This document shows positions 39,456-49,345 of a DNA stretch of 52,564 bases, piece after piece. The position numbers and the translations under genes are program-made. Origin of the DNA: Gracilaria vermiculophylla (taxonomy: Eukaryota; Rhodophyta; Florideophyceae; Gracilariales; Gracilariaceae); assembly GCA_019155205.2 (NCBI GenBank), contig JAHNZQ020000001.1, positions 3,196 to 55,759 of the forward strand, read 5' to 3'. The first letter of the stretch is position 1. Each line of letters opens with the position of its first letter. The notes beneath the pieces were generated by a model, which worked only from the letters and a program-made list of their open reading frames with translations, had not been told where the DNA came from and did not search any database.

Positions 39456-39554
39456 AAAATACTTCTTTAAAAAATCATTTTACCCTTGGCCAGTGATTTG
39501 GGTTAGTTCGTTAGTAAATGAGTACTATATTAATTTTAAATAAAAAATTATTTA

Positions 39555-39595
39555 TTAGTAGAGTAATTTATTTTTGTATTAAATTACTCTACTAA
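39555..39595 (-). terminator. hairpin after rpl34
   Basis: Perfect 16-bp stem TTAGTAGAGTAATTTA facing its complement with a 9-nt loop. It lies 10 nt beyond the rpl34 stop and before ycf46, and probably ends the secA-rpl34 transcript. Confidence 0.65.
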
Positions 39596-39604
39596 CTATA
39601 ACAA

Positions 39605-39751
39605 TTATCTACTAATTACTAATTTTTTTCGGCCTTTTTTCCTTCTTAACCGAATAATTTTACGACCTTGGGGAGTTGCCATTCGTGCTCGAAATCCTGA
39701 AATTCTTAAGACTGAATAGCGACCTTTATTTGAAAGTGTTTGTTTTGTCAT
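39605..39751 (-). CDS. rpl34: 50S ribosomal protein L34
   Basis: 48-aa, very basic protein. [20 protein letters not shown], then [20 protein letters not shown], then RKKL fits L34 (GFRARMxTxxGRxxxxxRRxKGR). It follows secA by 127 nt on the same strand. Confidence 0.93.
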   Translation of the reverse strand: MTKQTLSNKGRYSVLRISGFRARMATPQGRKIIRLRRKKGRKKLVISR

Positions 39752-39878
39752 AATGGAAAAAAATTAATTTTAAGTATTAGAATATCGTCAAAATACAGAA
39801 CAACAAATCTCTATATTTTATCTATATCTTGTTTATTCAACATAAGTTTTATTAAGTGTGAGAAATAAAATTCAAAAT

Positions 39879-42524
39879 TTATACAATTGAGAATCTCCAT
39901 AAATCATAAATAACTAACTGTCTTAATAGTCTTTCACGTGCTAAAAAAATTGAAAAAGCTTCTTTCTTATATTCATCTAGAGGATTTTGCTGACCATACC
40001 CTCGCCAGACTACTGCTTCTCGTACTAAATCCATTCTTTGTAAATATTCACGCCATATTCGGTCAGCATTGGTCAAAAGGACATTTCTTTCGATAGTCCT
40101 CATACTTCCAGCCCCATAAACCTCTAATGCTTTAGTTTTGTATTGATAAGTTAACCAAAATTCGTTAAATAAATATGCTTTTAATTGATAGAAGTCTAAT
40201 TTTTTTAAAGCTGAAACTGATATTCTTTTTAACTTTATATTTGTACTTAATAAATTTTCAAAGAATGGAACTATTTGAGAAAAATTAGCCGATTTTTTTT
40301 CTAATAAAATATCAGTGATTAATTGTTCGCCCCAAGCAAAGATGGCATCTTCTAGAGTAATACCTTTTAATTTAAAAATGTTTCTTCTTTCCCTATAAAA
40401 AATTTCTCGTTGTTTATTTAAGATGTCATCATAATCAAACAAGTTTTTTCTTTGCTCGTAAGCTCGTTCTTCAACTCGTTTTTGGGCTCGATCTAAACTT
40501 TTTGTAAGAAATTTAGACTCTAAAGGTTTATCATCTATAATTTGATTTTGCATAAAATTTTGAATCCTTTGACCTCCGAAAAGGCGCAACAAATTGTCTT
40601 CGAGACTTACAAAGAATCTTGAAGTCCCAGGGTCTCCTTGTCTTCCACACCGTCCACGTAATTGATTATCAATTCGTCGTGAATCATTTCTTTCAGTTCC
40701 AATAACGTAAAGCCCTCCTAAATTTTTAACAATTTTACTTTCTTGTTCCTGTAATTTTTTATTGTAAGAAATAAATTCAGTTGTTAAAAATTTTATGGAA
40801 GCTTGGTAATCTTCTTTAGGGATGAAAATTCTATCATTTTGTCGTAAAACACGAAGTGTATCTAGATCAGACAATTTTAAAAAATTTTTATTTTCCATTA
40901 AAGAGAATAAAACACTAAAAAATTTATGGGAACTTCCATTTAGTTTAGAAAGGATCAAAGTTCGAAAGATTGGAGTTCTTTTACCAAATGTTAAGATATC
41001 GTAAAGCTGTTTTTGAATTTTAAAATCAATATTTCCACCTAAAATAATATCAGTTCCTCTTCCAGCCATATTGGTAGCAATTGTGACACTTCCTTTTTTT
41101 CCGGCTTGCGAAATAATTTCCGATTCTTTTCTAAGATTTTCTGGTTTTGCATTTAAAATTTGATACGCTAGCTTATATTCTTTTAGTAATTGTCCTAGCA
41201 TTTCAGATTTTTCAATTGTCGTAGTCCCGACTAAGATAGGTTGACCATCGAAAGAAATCTTTTTGCAGGCTTGTGCAACAGCGTTCCATTTTGAAAATTG
41301 ATCTTTATAAAGTAGATCTGGAAAATCTTTTCTTTGAATTGGGCGTGAAGTTGGTATTTCCTCCACGGGTAGTTTATAAATTTTTTTAAATTCAACTTCC
41401 GCTGTTTTTCCGGTTCCTGTCATTCCAGATAATTTTGGATAAAGCGAAAAGAAATTTTGGTATGTAATAGAAGCTACAGTTTCTGATTTTTGGCGAATTT
41501 GTAATTTTTCTTTTGCTTCCATAGCTTGATGTAGACCATCACCCCAACGTCTATCTGGCATTATCCGGCCTGTGAATTCGTCAACAATAATAATTCTTTC
41601 ATTTTGAATGATATAATCAACATTTTTAAAATATAAAGCATTTGCTTTAAGAGCATTGATTACATAAGGAATCCATGGATCGTTTGGGTTATATAAATCT
41701 TGAATACCTAAAATTTTTTCAATTTGTTCACTACCCTCGGACGTTAGAATAATATTTTTATTTTTCTCATCTATTGTATAATGCTTTTTTAACTCTAAAT
41801 ATTCAATAATTTCTGCAGCTACAATATATTTTTCAGTCGGTGTTAAAATAGCATTTGCAAGAATTAAAGGCACTTGAGCTTCATCAATTAAAATAGAATC
41901 AACTTCGTCAACTAGACAATAATTAAAAGGTCTTAAAACAACCTCTTCTAAATTTGAAACCATATTATCACGAAGATAATCAAAAGTAATTTCATAATTT
42001 GTGACATATGTGATATCAGCAAGATAGTTTTCTTTTCGCTCAGGAGTTAACATATCACTTTGAATTAGGCCAGTATTTAAACCTAATAAACGATAAATTT
42101 GGCCCATCAAAACTTGATCGCGATTAGCTAAATACTCATTTACAGTTACAATATGAACACCTTTTCTTGTTAAAGCGTTTAAAAAAGCTGGTAAAGTTGC
42201 GACAAGAGTTTTCCCTTCACCAGTCCGCATTTCAGCAATTTTTTGATTATTTAAGACAAGCCCACCGATTAATTGAACATCAAAATGTCGTAATCCTAGA
42301 GTTCGTCGACTAGCTTCCCGAGTTAATGCAAATGCCTCCGAAACTAAAGGATTTAAAATTTTATTAGTAGAATACTGTTTTTTCAATTTTATACTTTTTT
42401 CTCTTAGCTCATTATCTGTTAAAGTTTTCAATTCATCTTCGAGTAGATTAATTTGATTAATTAATTTTTTATATTTCTTTTCTGGAGATCTTTGAAACCT
42501 ATTAATAAATGGAAATTTTGACAT
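39879..42524 (-). CDS. secA: preprotein translocase ATPase SecA
   Basis: 881-aa motor that drives proteins through SecY in the thylakoid. Walker A is AEMRTGEGKTLVATLPAFLN (residues about 100), DEAD-type LVDEVDSILIDEAQ, and the second helicase half has ATNMAGRGTDIILGG and QLRGRCGRQGDPGTSRF. It ends at LRQLVIYDLWRFSIV and lacks the C-terminal zinc domain of bacteria, as usual in plastids. It follows rpl27 by 3 nt. Confidence 0.97.
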   Translation of the reverse strand: MSKFPFINRFQRSPEKKYKKLINQINLLEDELKTLTDNELREKSIKLKKQYSTNKILNPLVSEAFALTREASRRTLGLRHFDVQLIGGLVLNNQKIAEMRTGEGKTLVATLPAFLNALTRKGVHIVTVNEYLANRDQVLMGQIYRLLGLNTGLIQSDMLTPERKENYLADITYVTNYEITFDYLRDNMVSNLEEVVLRPFNYCLVDEVDSILIDEAQVPLILANAILTPTEKYIVAAEIIEYLELKKHYTIDEKNKNIILTSEGSEQIEKILGIQDLYNPNDPWIPYVINALKANALYFKNVDYIIQNERIIIVDEFTGRIMPDRRWGDGLHQAMEAKEKLQIRQKSETVASITYQNFFSLYPKLSGMTGTGKTAEVEFKKIYKLPVEEIPTSRPIQRKDFPDLLYKDQFSKWNAVAQACKKISFDGQPILVGTTTIEKSEMLGQLLKEYKLAYQILNAKPENLRKESEIISQAGKKGSVTIATNMAGRGTDIILGGNIDFKIQKQLYDILTFGKRTPIFRTLILSKLNGSSHKFFSVLFSLMENKNFLKLSDLDTLRVLRQNDRIFIPKEDYQASIKFLTTEFISYNKKLQEQESKIVKNLGGLYVIGTERNDSRRIDNQLRGRCGRQGDPGTSRFFVSLEDNLLRLFGGQRIQNFMQNQIIDDKPLESKFLTKSLDRAQKRVEERAYEQRKNLFDYDDILNKQREIFYRERRNIFKLKGITLEDAIFAWGEQLITDILLEKKSANFSQIVPFFENLLSTNIKLKRISVSALKKLDFYQLKAYLFNEFWLTYQYKTKALEVYGAGSMRTIERNVLLTNADRIWREYLQRMDLVREAVVWRGYGQQNPLDEYKKEAFSIFLARERLLRQLVIYDLWRFSIV

Positions 42525-42527
42525 TTT

Positions 42528-42779
42528 TTAACTAACAATATTTATACGTTTATATTTTCGATTTTTCGAATGAAATTCCACAATTCCGTCTTTTAATGCG
42601 AATAATGTAAAATCTTTTCCACACCCAACATTAGAACCGGGTTTAAACTTCATACCTTTTTGGCGTATTAAAATATTTCCCGCTCTTACTTTTTCACCAC
42701 CAAACTTCTTTACTCCTAATCTTTTTGAATTAGAATCTCTACCATTTTTTGTGCTACCAGCACCTTTTTTATGTGCCAT
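42528..42779 (-). CDS. rpl27: 50S ribosomal protein L27
   Basis: 83-aa L27, whose N-terminus reaches the peptidyl-transferase centre. [40 protein letters not shown] and [15 protein letters not shown] are typical. The start is mature-like, with no bacterial-type presequence. It is followed by secA after 3 nt. Confidence 0.96.
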   Translation of the reverse strand: MAHKKGAGSTKNGRDSNSKRLGVKKFGGEKVRAGNILIRQKGMKFKPGSNVGCGKDFTLFALKDGIVEFHSKNRKYKRINIVS

Positions 42780-42823
42780 TACTCTTTACTCCTAATTTTA
42801 AAGTTAAGTTGATGAATTTGTTG

Positions 42824-43144
42824 TTATGAATTTGGAATGATCTCTTCAATAAGAACTCTAGTTAATTCTTGTCGATGCCCTTGTTTTTTTCTAGTTTTTT
42901 TTTTTGGTTTCATTTTATAAACAATAGTTTTTTTACTGCGAAAATGTTCTAAAATTTTTCCTTTAACTGTTACGGTTTCTAAATAAGGTTTTCCAATTAA
43001 AATTTCACCATTATTGTTAACCAATAAAATCCGATTAAAGAGAAAATTTTTTCCTAAATCTAGTGAAATTTTGTTAAAATCATAGTATTTCCCTGTTTCA
43101 ATCCAAAATTGTCTTCCACTAACTTCGACAATCGCATATTTCAT
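42824..43144 (-). CDS. rpl21: 50S ribosomal protein L21
   Basis: 106-aa L21. I start at the ATG at 43144 (MKYAIVEVSGRQFWIETGKY); the frame is open further back but that lead is non-conserved. The end KMKPKKKTRKKQGHRQELTR is diagnostic. rpl21-rpl27 is the standard pair. Confidence 0.95.
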   Translation of the reverse strand: MKYAIVEVSGRQFWIETGKYYDFNKISLDLGKNFLFNRILLVNNNGEILIGKPYLETVTVKGKILEHFRSKKTIVYKMKPKKKTRKKQGHRQELTRVLIEEIIPNS

Positions 43145-43234
43145 AAGATAAGTTAATTTTTTTTTATTTAGATCTATAGTACTAAATTTTTTTTTCAACC
43201 GTCAACTTTTTCCGTCAATTTTTTCAAGGGTTTT

Positions 43235-44158
43235 TTAATTTTCCATCTGAGCTTTTAATTTGAATATTTCATTATAAAAAAAATTGAAGGCTTTTGATTT
43301 ATAGCAGTGGGGATTACTGATTAAAAATAAAGTTCTTGTAATTTGAATATTTTCAATTTTAAGAATTTCAATTTTTTCTAATTCGATTTCTTTTTCAATT
43401 GCAGATGAAGAAACAAATGCAGCTCCAAGTCCTAAGCTTACTGCAGTTTTGATTCCTTCAATTGAATTTAATTCCATAATAATTTTTAATTGTTTTATTT
43501 CAATTTGATTTTGAATTAGAGTATTATCAATAAATTTTCGAATTGTTGAATTTGAATTTAAACTTATAAAGTTTAAATAATAAAGATCTTCTTTAGTAAT
43601 TTTTTTTTTTTTTGCAAATGGGTGAGATTTTGCAATAATCAAACTTAACTCATCTTCTCCAAAAGTTTCTAAAATAAGATCTTTTTTTAACTCATTTGGG
43701 ATTTCACCTCCAACAACCGCAAGATCAATTTCTCTATAAATCACATTTTTTGCAATTACTCTAGTTGAATTGACATGTACGTTTAAATTAATTTGAGGAT
43801 AGTTCTTAGCAAATAAGGCTAAAACCCTTGGAAATAAATAAATTCCAATCGTTTGACTTGCTCCAACAGTTAAATTTCCACGCTCACCATTTTTTAAATC
43901 CGTGATGGCTCGACAGCTTTCTTCACATAAAGCAAGAATTCTTTCAGAATACTGTAAAAAAATTTTTCCATTTTCAGTTAAAGAAATTTTATTTTTTTCG
44001 CGATTAATGAAAGAAATTTCCATCGTTCTTTCTAAAGTTTGGATTTGTTTACTTACTGAAGGTTGCGAAAGATGTAAAAGTTCAGCTGCTTTTGTGATAT
44101 TCTTTTCTTTTCCTACTGCTTTTAAAATTCGTAACTGCTGAAGAGTAAAAGGAAGCAT
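43235..44158 (-). CDS. rbcR: LysR-type transcriptional regulator RbcR
   Basis: 307-aa regulator (also ycf30), which in red-lineage plastids controls the RuBisCO operon. The N-terminal helix-turn-helix is KAVGKEKNITKAAELLHLSQ and PSVSKQIQTLERTM (residues 12-50). A two-lobe effector domain follows (GASQTIGIYLFPRVLALF and onward). The ATG at 44158 gives the usual start; the longer GTG frame runs through trnL(UAG) and is rejected. Confidence 0.95.
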   Translation of the reverse strand: MLPFTLQQLRILKAVGKEKNITKAAELLHLSQPSVSKQIQTLERTMEISFINREKNKISLTENGKIFLQYSERILALCEESCRAITDLKNGERGNLTVGASQTIGIYLFPRVLALFAKNYPQINLNVHVNSTRVIAKNVIYREIDLAVVGGEIPNELKKDLILETFGEDELSLIIAKSHPFAKKKKITKEDLYYLNFISLNSNSTIRKFIDNTLIQNQIEIKQLKIIMELNSIEGIKTAVSLGLGAAFVSSSAIEKEIELEKIEILKIENIQITRTLFLISNPHCYKSKAFNFFYNEIFKLKAQMEN

Positions 44159-44196
44159 AAATAATACTAAATAAAAATTCGTGAAAGTTTTAAAAT

Positions 44197-44278
44197 TGCG
44201 GATGGAGGGACTTGAACCCTCACAACAAAAGTTACTAGGACCTAAATCTAGCGCGTCTACCAATTCCGCCACATCCGC
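44197..44278 (-). tRNA. trnL-UAG: tRNA-Leu (UAG)
   Basis: 82-nt class II tRNA on the minus strand with a long variable arm. The acceptor GCGGATG pairs with CATCCGC, A is the discriminator, and the anticodon loop TTTAGGT gives UAG. Confidence 0.95.
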
Positions 44279-44470
44279 TAGTTTATTAGAATGAATTTCA
44301 CTTTTTTAGATTTTTAAAATGTGGTAAGTATAATTTCCCCTGTGGGTGGCTTCGCTAACCATTAAGTTATTTTACACTTGTAACAAATTAAAGTTTATTT
44401 TTGTTTGCTACTTGACTTTTTTATAGCTTAATTAATCAATTTTGTCAATAGCTTCTTTTTTTATTATTTA

Positions 44471-44498
44471 GAATCAAAAGTTTAAAAACTTTTGATTC
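44471..44498 (-). terminator. hairpin after rpl32
   Basis: Perfect 13-bp stem GAATCAAAAGTTT facing AAACTTTTGATTC with a 2-nt centre, 6 nt beyond the rpl32 stop. Confidence 0.65.
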
Positions 44499-44504
44499 GT
44501 TTTA

Positions 44505-44675
44505 TTAGTCTTCAGAATCTAATTCTAACACATATCGGAAACTAGTCGGTTTCCCTTTTAATATAGATTTTGCTAAAGATAAAGATTTTTGTGCAGCTTT
44601 AAAAGCTTTTCGTTTCCAATTTGCTTTTCTACTATTTTTTTTAGATTTGGATTTTCTTTTTTTAGGTACAGCCAT
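44505..44675 (-). CDS. rpl32: 50S ribosomal protein L32
   Basis: 56 aa. [20 protein letters not shown] is the diagnostic start and the rest is basic, up to an acidic end (ELDSED). The zinc cysteines of bacterial L32 are absent, as in other plastids. It lies between trnL(UAA) and trnL(UAG), the usual diatom order. Confidence 0.94.
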   Translation of the reverse strand: MAVPKKRKSKSKKNSRKANWKRKAFKAAQKSLSLAKSILKGKPTSFRYVLELDSED

Positions 44676-44813
44676 TTTTTTTTATAATATTAGTATGAAA
44701 TATATTTACTTCTTATGATAACAATATGACAAAAATTCGTAAATGATAAATTTTTTTTTTGACCTATGAAGCTATATTAGATCTAGTATCTATACTCAGT
44801 AATGTACTATTAG

Positions 44814-44901
44814 TTGGGAACGGAGGGACTTGAACCCTCACGCCGTTTAACCAGCAACGGATTTTAAGTCCGTCGTGTCTACCAATTTCACCACATTCCC
44901 A
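44814..44901 (-). tRNA. trnL-UAA: tRNA-Leu (UAA)
   Basis: 88-nt class II tRNA on the minus strand. The acceptor TGGGAAT pairs with GTTCCCA (one T-G pair), the anticodon loop CTTAAAA gives UAA, and the variable arm is long. There is no group I intron. Confidence 0.94.
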
Positions 44902-45058
44902 AAAGCTCCATTTGTCTTCTACATTTCCTTTTATTCTTTCGTATGCTTTTTCTGAAGAATTTGCGTAAATCCTAAGTCCCTAAAAGTTTACGTCAACTAT
45001 ATAACTGAATTGTACCCATAAAAATAAATGAAAACAACCTTATAGCGATAATTTTGTT

Positions 45059-45129
45059 AGGCGGCACCCAGATTCGAACTGGGGATCGAGAATTTGCAAT
45101 CCACTGCCTTACCACTTGGCCATACCGCC
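45059..45129 (-). tRNA. trnC-GCA: tRNA-Cys (GCA)
   Basis: 71 nt on the minus strand. The acceptor GGCGGTA pairs with TGCCGCC with one mismatch-prone end, T is the discriminator, the anticodon is GCA and the T-loop is GTTCGAA. Confidence 0.95.
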
Positions 45130-45185
45130 AAAATTTTAGTCAACACTCAATCAGATTATAGTTTATTTTTTAAAAAGTATTTGAC

Positions 45186-45215
45186 TTGAAGTTTTTTTGT
45201 ATTCGTGTGTATAAT
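45186..45215 (+). promoter_or_regulatory. sigma70-type promoter for clpC
   Basis: TTGAAG (45186-45191) and TATAAT (45210-45215) are separated by 18 nt. They lie 54 nt before the clpC ATG in a gap facing away from trnC. This fits the plastid-encoded polymerase consensus. Confidence 0.55.
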
Positions 45216-45268
45216 ATAGGGTGAAGTGAATAGAATCAAAAACTTTCAAATTTACCTATAGCATATAC

Positions 45269-48022
45269 ATGTTTGAAAAATTTACTGAAGGCGCAATAAA
45301 AGTTATTATGCTGTCTCAAGAAGAAGCTAGAAGAATGGGTCATAATTTTGTTGGTACTGAACAGCTTTTATTAGGAGTTATTGGTCAAAGACATGGAATT
45401 GGAGCACGGGCGTTAAAAAAATTAAAAGTTACTCTAAAAAAAGCTCGAAAAGAAATCGAACTATATATTGGTAGAGGAACTGGTTTTGTAGCATCAGAAA
45501 TTCCATTTACGCCGAGAGCTAAAAGAGTTTTAGAAATGGCTGTTCATGAAGGAAAAGATCTAGGTCAAAACTTTGTTGGAACCGAACATATTTTACTAGC
45601 ACTTATAGCTGAATCTGATGGAGTTGCAATGAGAACATTGGATAAATTAAATGTAGATATTCAAAAACTGAGAAGTTTAGTTTTAAGTTATATTGAAGAA
45701 ACTCAGGAAGAAATTCTACGTCCATTGACTCAAGCTGAAAAATTTTTATTAGACCGGGAGAAAAAAGGGAGCCCTACTCCAACTTTAGATGAATACGCTG
45801 AAAATATAACAAAAGAAGCCATTGATGGAAATTTAGATCCTGTTATTGGGCGTGAAAAAGAAATTAACGATGTTATTTCAGTTTTAGCACGTCGAACAAA
45901 AAATAACCCTGTTTTAATTGGCGAACCTGGTGTTGGAAAAACTGCAGTTGCAGAAGGATTAGCACAACTTGTTCTAACTGAAAAAGTCCCAGATTTTTTA
46001 GATGGTAGTCTTATCATGGCATTGGATCTTGGTTCAATATTAGCTGGAACAAAATACCGTGGAGAATTTGAAGAAAGATTAAAACGTATTGTCGAAGAAG
46101 CCCAAAATGATGCTGCCGTAATTATTGTAATTGATGAAATACATACGCTTGTGGGAGCTGGAGCTGCAGAAGGTGCTGTTGATGCGGCAAACATTTTAAA
46201 ACCCGCTTTAGCCCGGGGAAAATTTAGATGTATTGGTGCAACAACTAATGATGAATACCGAAAATATATTGAAAGAGATCCAGCCTTAGAAAGACGTTTT
46301 CAACCTGTTCATGTTGAGGAGCCTAGTGTAGGAACAACTATTGAAATTTTAAGAGGATTACGGTCAAAATTTGAACAGCATCATACTTTAAGTTATCACG
46401 ATAAAGCTTTAGAACAAGCGGCAATTCTTGCTGATAAATATGTAGCAGATCGATACTTACCAGATAAAGCTATTGATGTTTTAGATGAAGCAGGAGCCCG
46501 AGTTAGATTAGAAAATCGACGGTTACCCTTAGGCTTAAGAAGCTTAATGAATGAATTACAAGAAACAATAAAAGATAAAGAAAACTGCATAAAAGAACAT
46601 GATTTTGAAGCTGCAAAACATTTATTAGATCATGAAATGCAAATCCGGACTCATATACGGATTATGAAACAATCAGCTCTAACAAATGAAGCTCGTGGAT
46701 TTACAAGACAAGATGTTGATATGGTTACTGAGAATGATGTTTCATCGGTCGTATCCAATTGGACTGGGATTCCAGTTACAAAAATTACTGGCTCAGAATC
46801 TAGTCGATTATTAAAAATGGAAGATACACTTCATGAACGAATCATTGGTCAAAGACATGCTGTTAAAGCCGTTTCCAAAGCAATTCGTCGGGCTCGAGTT
46901 GGTTTAAGAAATCCAAATCGACCAATAGCAAGTTTTATATTTGCTGGACCGACAGGTGTAGGAAAGACTGAACTAACAAAAACTCTTTCAGATTATATGT
47001 TTAGTAGCGAAGAAAGTATGATTCGACTTGATATGTCTGAGTACATGGAAAAACATACAGTGGCAAAATTAATTGGTTCACCTCCTGGTTACGTAGGTTA
47101 CAATGAAGGAGGTCAATTAACTGAAGCTGTTCGATCAAAACCTTATTCTGTTGTATTATTTGATGAGGTCGAAAAAGCCCACCCTGATGTATTTAATTTA
47201 CTTTTGCAAATTTTAGATGACGGTCGATTAACGGATTCGAAAGGTCGTGTCATCGATTTCAATAATACTTTAATCATTATGACTACTAACCTAGGGTCTA
47301 AAATTATTGAACGAGAAAGTGGAATAAAATCAAAAGCAGAACAAGGTGATGGAGGGTTTAAAATTACACCTGATGAAATAACTGGTTGGCAACCTGCTCC
47401 GGAACCAATTAAAGACCCAGAACTTTTCGAACGTGTCACGAAATTAGTGAATGATGAATTAAAAAAATTCTTCCGACCGGAATTTTTAAATCGAATTGAT
47501 GAAATAATTGTTTTTAATCATTTAACTCGTATGGATATATGGGAGATTTGTGATTTAATGATTCAATCGGTTCAAAAAAGACTAAAAGAAAAGGGAATTA
47601 ATTTAATCGTTGACTTATCGGTTCAGGCATTCTTAACTGATGAAGGTTACGATCCAATTTATGGCGCTCGTCCTTTACGAAGAGCTATTATGAAGTATTT
47701 AGAAGATACATTAGCAGAACAATGTTTGTCAAAAAATTTATATCCAAATACAAAAATTTATGTACGAAGAAAAAAAGTTGAAGGAACATTAATGACTTAT
47801 ACCAATGAGTTAGAAGTTGAAATTGATTTTAGTGATGTTGATTCTTTAATTTTAGAAGAAGCAGATAATTCGAAACCTAGTTTAGTTCCATCAAATGGTG
47901 AAGAAGAATCATCAAATTTGGAGCCTAAAAGCCCAAAAATTGAACTAGGAAATGATCTATCTAAGTCTAAATCTTCAGGCCGTACCTCAAAATTTTTCAA
48001 AAAGCTGAATAAAAAAGCTTAA
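45269..48022 (+). CDS. clpC: Clp protease ATP-binding chaperone ClpC
   Basis: 917-aa Hsp100 unfoldase that feeds the stromal Clp protease. Two Clp-N repeats (residues 1-145), AAA-1 with [13 protein letters not shown] and Walker [11 protein letters not shown], a UVR-type middle segment near 425-460, and AAA-2 with [15 protein letters not shown] and [10 protein letters not shown]. It is one continuous gene, unlike the split version of eustigmatophytes. The C-terminal 60 residues are Ser/Lys/Glu-rich and non-conserved. A good promoter precedes it and a strong hairpin follows at 48181. Confidence 0.97.
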   Translation: MFEKFTEGAIKVIMLSQEEARRMGHNFVGTEQLLLGVIGQRHGIGARALKKLKVTLKKARKEIELYIGRGTGFVASEIPFTPRAKRVLEMAVHEGKDLGQNFVGTEHILLALIAESDGVAMRTLDKLNVDIQKLRSLVLSYIEETQEEILRPLTQAEKFLLDREKKGSPTPTLDEYAENITKEAIDGNLDPVIGREKEINDVISVLARRTKNNPVLIGEPGVGKTAVAEGLAQLVLTEKVPDFLDGSLIMALDLGSILAGTKYRGEFEERLKRIVEEAQNDAAVIIVIDEIHTLVGAGAAEGAVDAANILKPALARGKFRCIGATTNDEYRKYIERDPALERRFQPVHVEEPSVGTTIEILRGLRSKFEQHHTLSYHDKALEQAAILADKYVADRYLPDKAIDVLDEAGARVRLENRRLPLGLRSLMNELQETIKDKENCIKEHDFEAAKHLLDHEMQIRTHIRIMKQSALTNEARGFTRQDVDMVTENDVSSVVSNWTGIPVTKITGSESSRLLKMEDTLHERIIGQRHAVKAVSKAIRRARVGLRNPNRPIASFIFAGPTGVGKTELTKTLSDYMFSSEESMIRLDMSEYMEKHTVAKLIGSPPGYVGYNEGGQLTEAVRSKPYSVVLFDEVEKAHPDVFNLLLQILDDGRLTDSKGRVIDFNNTLIIMTTNLGSKIIERESGIKSKAEQGDGGFKITPDEITGWQPAPEPIKDPELFERVTKLVNDELKKFFRPEFLNRIDEIIVFNHLTRMDIWEICDLMIQSVQKRLKEKGINLIVDLSVQAFLTDEGYDPIYGARPLRRAIMKYLEDTLAEQCLSKNLYPNTKIYVRRKKVEGTLMTYTNELEVEIDFSDVDSLILEEADNSKPSLVPSNGEEESSNLEPKSPKIELGNDLSKSKSSGRTSKFFKKLNKKA

Positions 48023-48039
48023 ATTAATTCTAATCAAAT

Positions 48040-48086
48040 GGTACCTTTCAGGTTTACTTCGTCAGTGAAACAGGCTGGAAAGCTAC
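48040..48086 (-). repeat. dispersed repeat after clpC
   Basis: GTACCTTTCAGGTTTACTTC, then GTCAGTGAAACAGGCTGGAA. Both halves of the family are present but in a different order from the rpl2 and rpl13 copies. Confidence 0.7.
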
Positions 48087-48180
48087 TTCTATACATTCAT
48101 TTACTGACATGACTGGATCTTTGTATTTTAGCCGTGACTGGAATCCGCAATAAAATATCTTATAGATTCAAAGAAAAAGG

Positions 48181-48218
48181 TGATAATAGATAATATTGTA
48201 TAATATTATCTATTATCA
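48181..48218. terminator. clpC terminator hairpin
   Basis: Perfect 17-bp stem TGATAATAGATAATATT facing its complement around a GTAT loop, 159 nt after the clpC stop. Confidence 0.65.
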
Positions 48219-48757
48219 ATGGTTTCATCTTTGATAAAATATCTTTTAGAGAGTGAGCGAAGCGAGCAGTCAAATCGGTCTTTAGAAACAGAAAAATTTA
48301 GATGTTGCAAGAAGGCCAAAGTAGCTAAATTTGAATCAGAAACGACTCATCGTATGCTTCAAGATCTAGGGATCTAGGTAGGGATCTAGGGCAGTCGTTT
48401 AGATGTGTAGGATATTCAAAACCTCAGATTTTAAAAATCTATCTATCACTGCAAGTGATGGTAATAAAGTTTATCTTGATAAACTTGATACCCTTCGGGT
48501 TACTTTGTGAAAGGTCGACTATGTGAAGAACTTAGACTATAGATCTCGATTAGACTATGTCCGCGGTCGCAATAATTTGCCTGATAAAACTATCTTGTAT
48601 ATGCAGATGGAACGGAGTAAATTTGTTGGATCATCAAAAACAGAGGCAAATTGTTGCATTTATAAATAAGTCTGACAGCAAGTGTAGAACCATTGAAAAA
48701 TCGAAATTATCATTTATTTCCAAATGCAGGCGAATAAAAACTAAATAATTTAAAAAA
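48219..48757. other. 539-nt spacer with repeats and possible coding debris
   Basis: It contains a motif GAGTGAGCGAAGCGAGCAG (about 48252) that recurs near 52511, direct repeats of AGGGATCTAGG at 48364-48392, and a CCCTTCGGG repeat at 48490. Short open stretches on the plus strand (for instance DFKNLSITASDGNKVYLDKL near 48430) look protein-like but are broken by stops. They could be a decayed gene upstream of the immunity candidate. Nothing recognised. Confidence 0.4.
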
Positions 48758-49225
48758 ATGAAATTTAACATTGTACGTTATAAAGAATTGTTAGTGAAGG
48801 CTGAGTCTTCAAAAAAAATTGGCAGAGAATATTTCGAAGACCCAGAAGTCTTAGAATTCCTAGACTATAGGGCGAGTGTAGATTTACAGATATTGTGGGA
48901 AGAAAAAAATGAATATTTAAGATTGATTGAAAAGTATTTAAATGAAAAAATTTCCCCTGGTGATTTTCGATGCGAATATCTTGACATGATCAAAAAAAGC
49001 ATGGAAAAAACTAGTAAAATTCTGAATAATTTGGACGAATTATCACATTTTTGGATTGACCCTGAAGGAGAAAGCTTAGGTTCTTTATTGGGCGGTATTC
49101 ACGAATCATGTCAGTGTATTATTGAGTTTGGAATAGAAAATAGTGGAGTTTCAGAAGATGGATTTCGACAATTACTTGATAAAGTGGTACTCGAGATGAA
49201 AAAGTATGATTCAGTAAACGATTAG
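48758..49225 (+). CDS. candidate immunity protein, paralogue A
   Basis: 155-aa acidic, helical protein. It shares with the genes at 49346 and 50541 the core W-E-x-(K/R)-x-(E/Q)...IE(K/D)(Y/F)L(N/S)...I...F (here LWEEKNEYLRLIEKYLNEKI) and a C-terminal helix preceded by SEDGFRQLLDKVV. This pattern resembles colicin D-type immunity proteins, small helical inhibitors of tRNase toxins. No intact toxin is adjacent, so it may be an orphan. Its last nine codons lie in a 53-nt palindrome. Confidence 0.55.
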   Translation: MKFNIVRYKELLVKAESSKKIGREYFEDPEVLEFLDYRASVDLQILWEEKNEYLRLIEKYLNEKISPGDFRCEYLDMIKKSMEKTSKILNNLDELSHFWIDPEGESLGSLLGGIHESCQCIIEFGIENSGVSEDGFRQLLDKVVLEMKKYDSVND

Positions 49226-49251
49226 TAATCGTTTACTGAATCATACTTTTT
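49199..49251. terminator. 53-nt perfect palindrome over the end of paralogue A
   Basis: Arms of 26 bp (AAAAAGTATGATTCAGTAAA, then CGATTA, and the exact complement) meet at a single G. The left arm encodes the C-terminus KKYDSVND and the stop, and the right arm ends in TTTTT. It is probably a terminator, and possibly a site of strand exchange. Confidence 0.75.
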
Positions 49252-49345
49252 GAAAGATATTTAAGAATTCGATCAGAGTTTGCATTGTTGATAAAGCTTT
49301 GTTCTTCGTATGCTATCAAATTTAATTAACCTCAAGAAATAATGT

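Noticed and set aside
44159..44272. N-terminal extension of rbcR
   Set aside because: The extra 38 codons run through trnL(UAG). The ATG at 44158 gives the normal LysR start.
48557..48748. 63-codon plus-strand ORF before immunity paralogue A
   Set aside because: Its composition is irregular, a neighbouring frame is equally protein-like, and it has no ribosome-binding site. Treated as debris.
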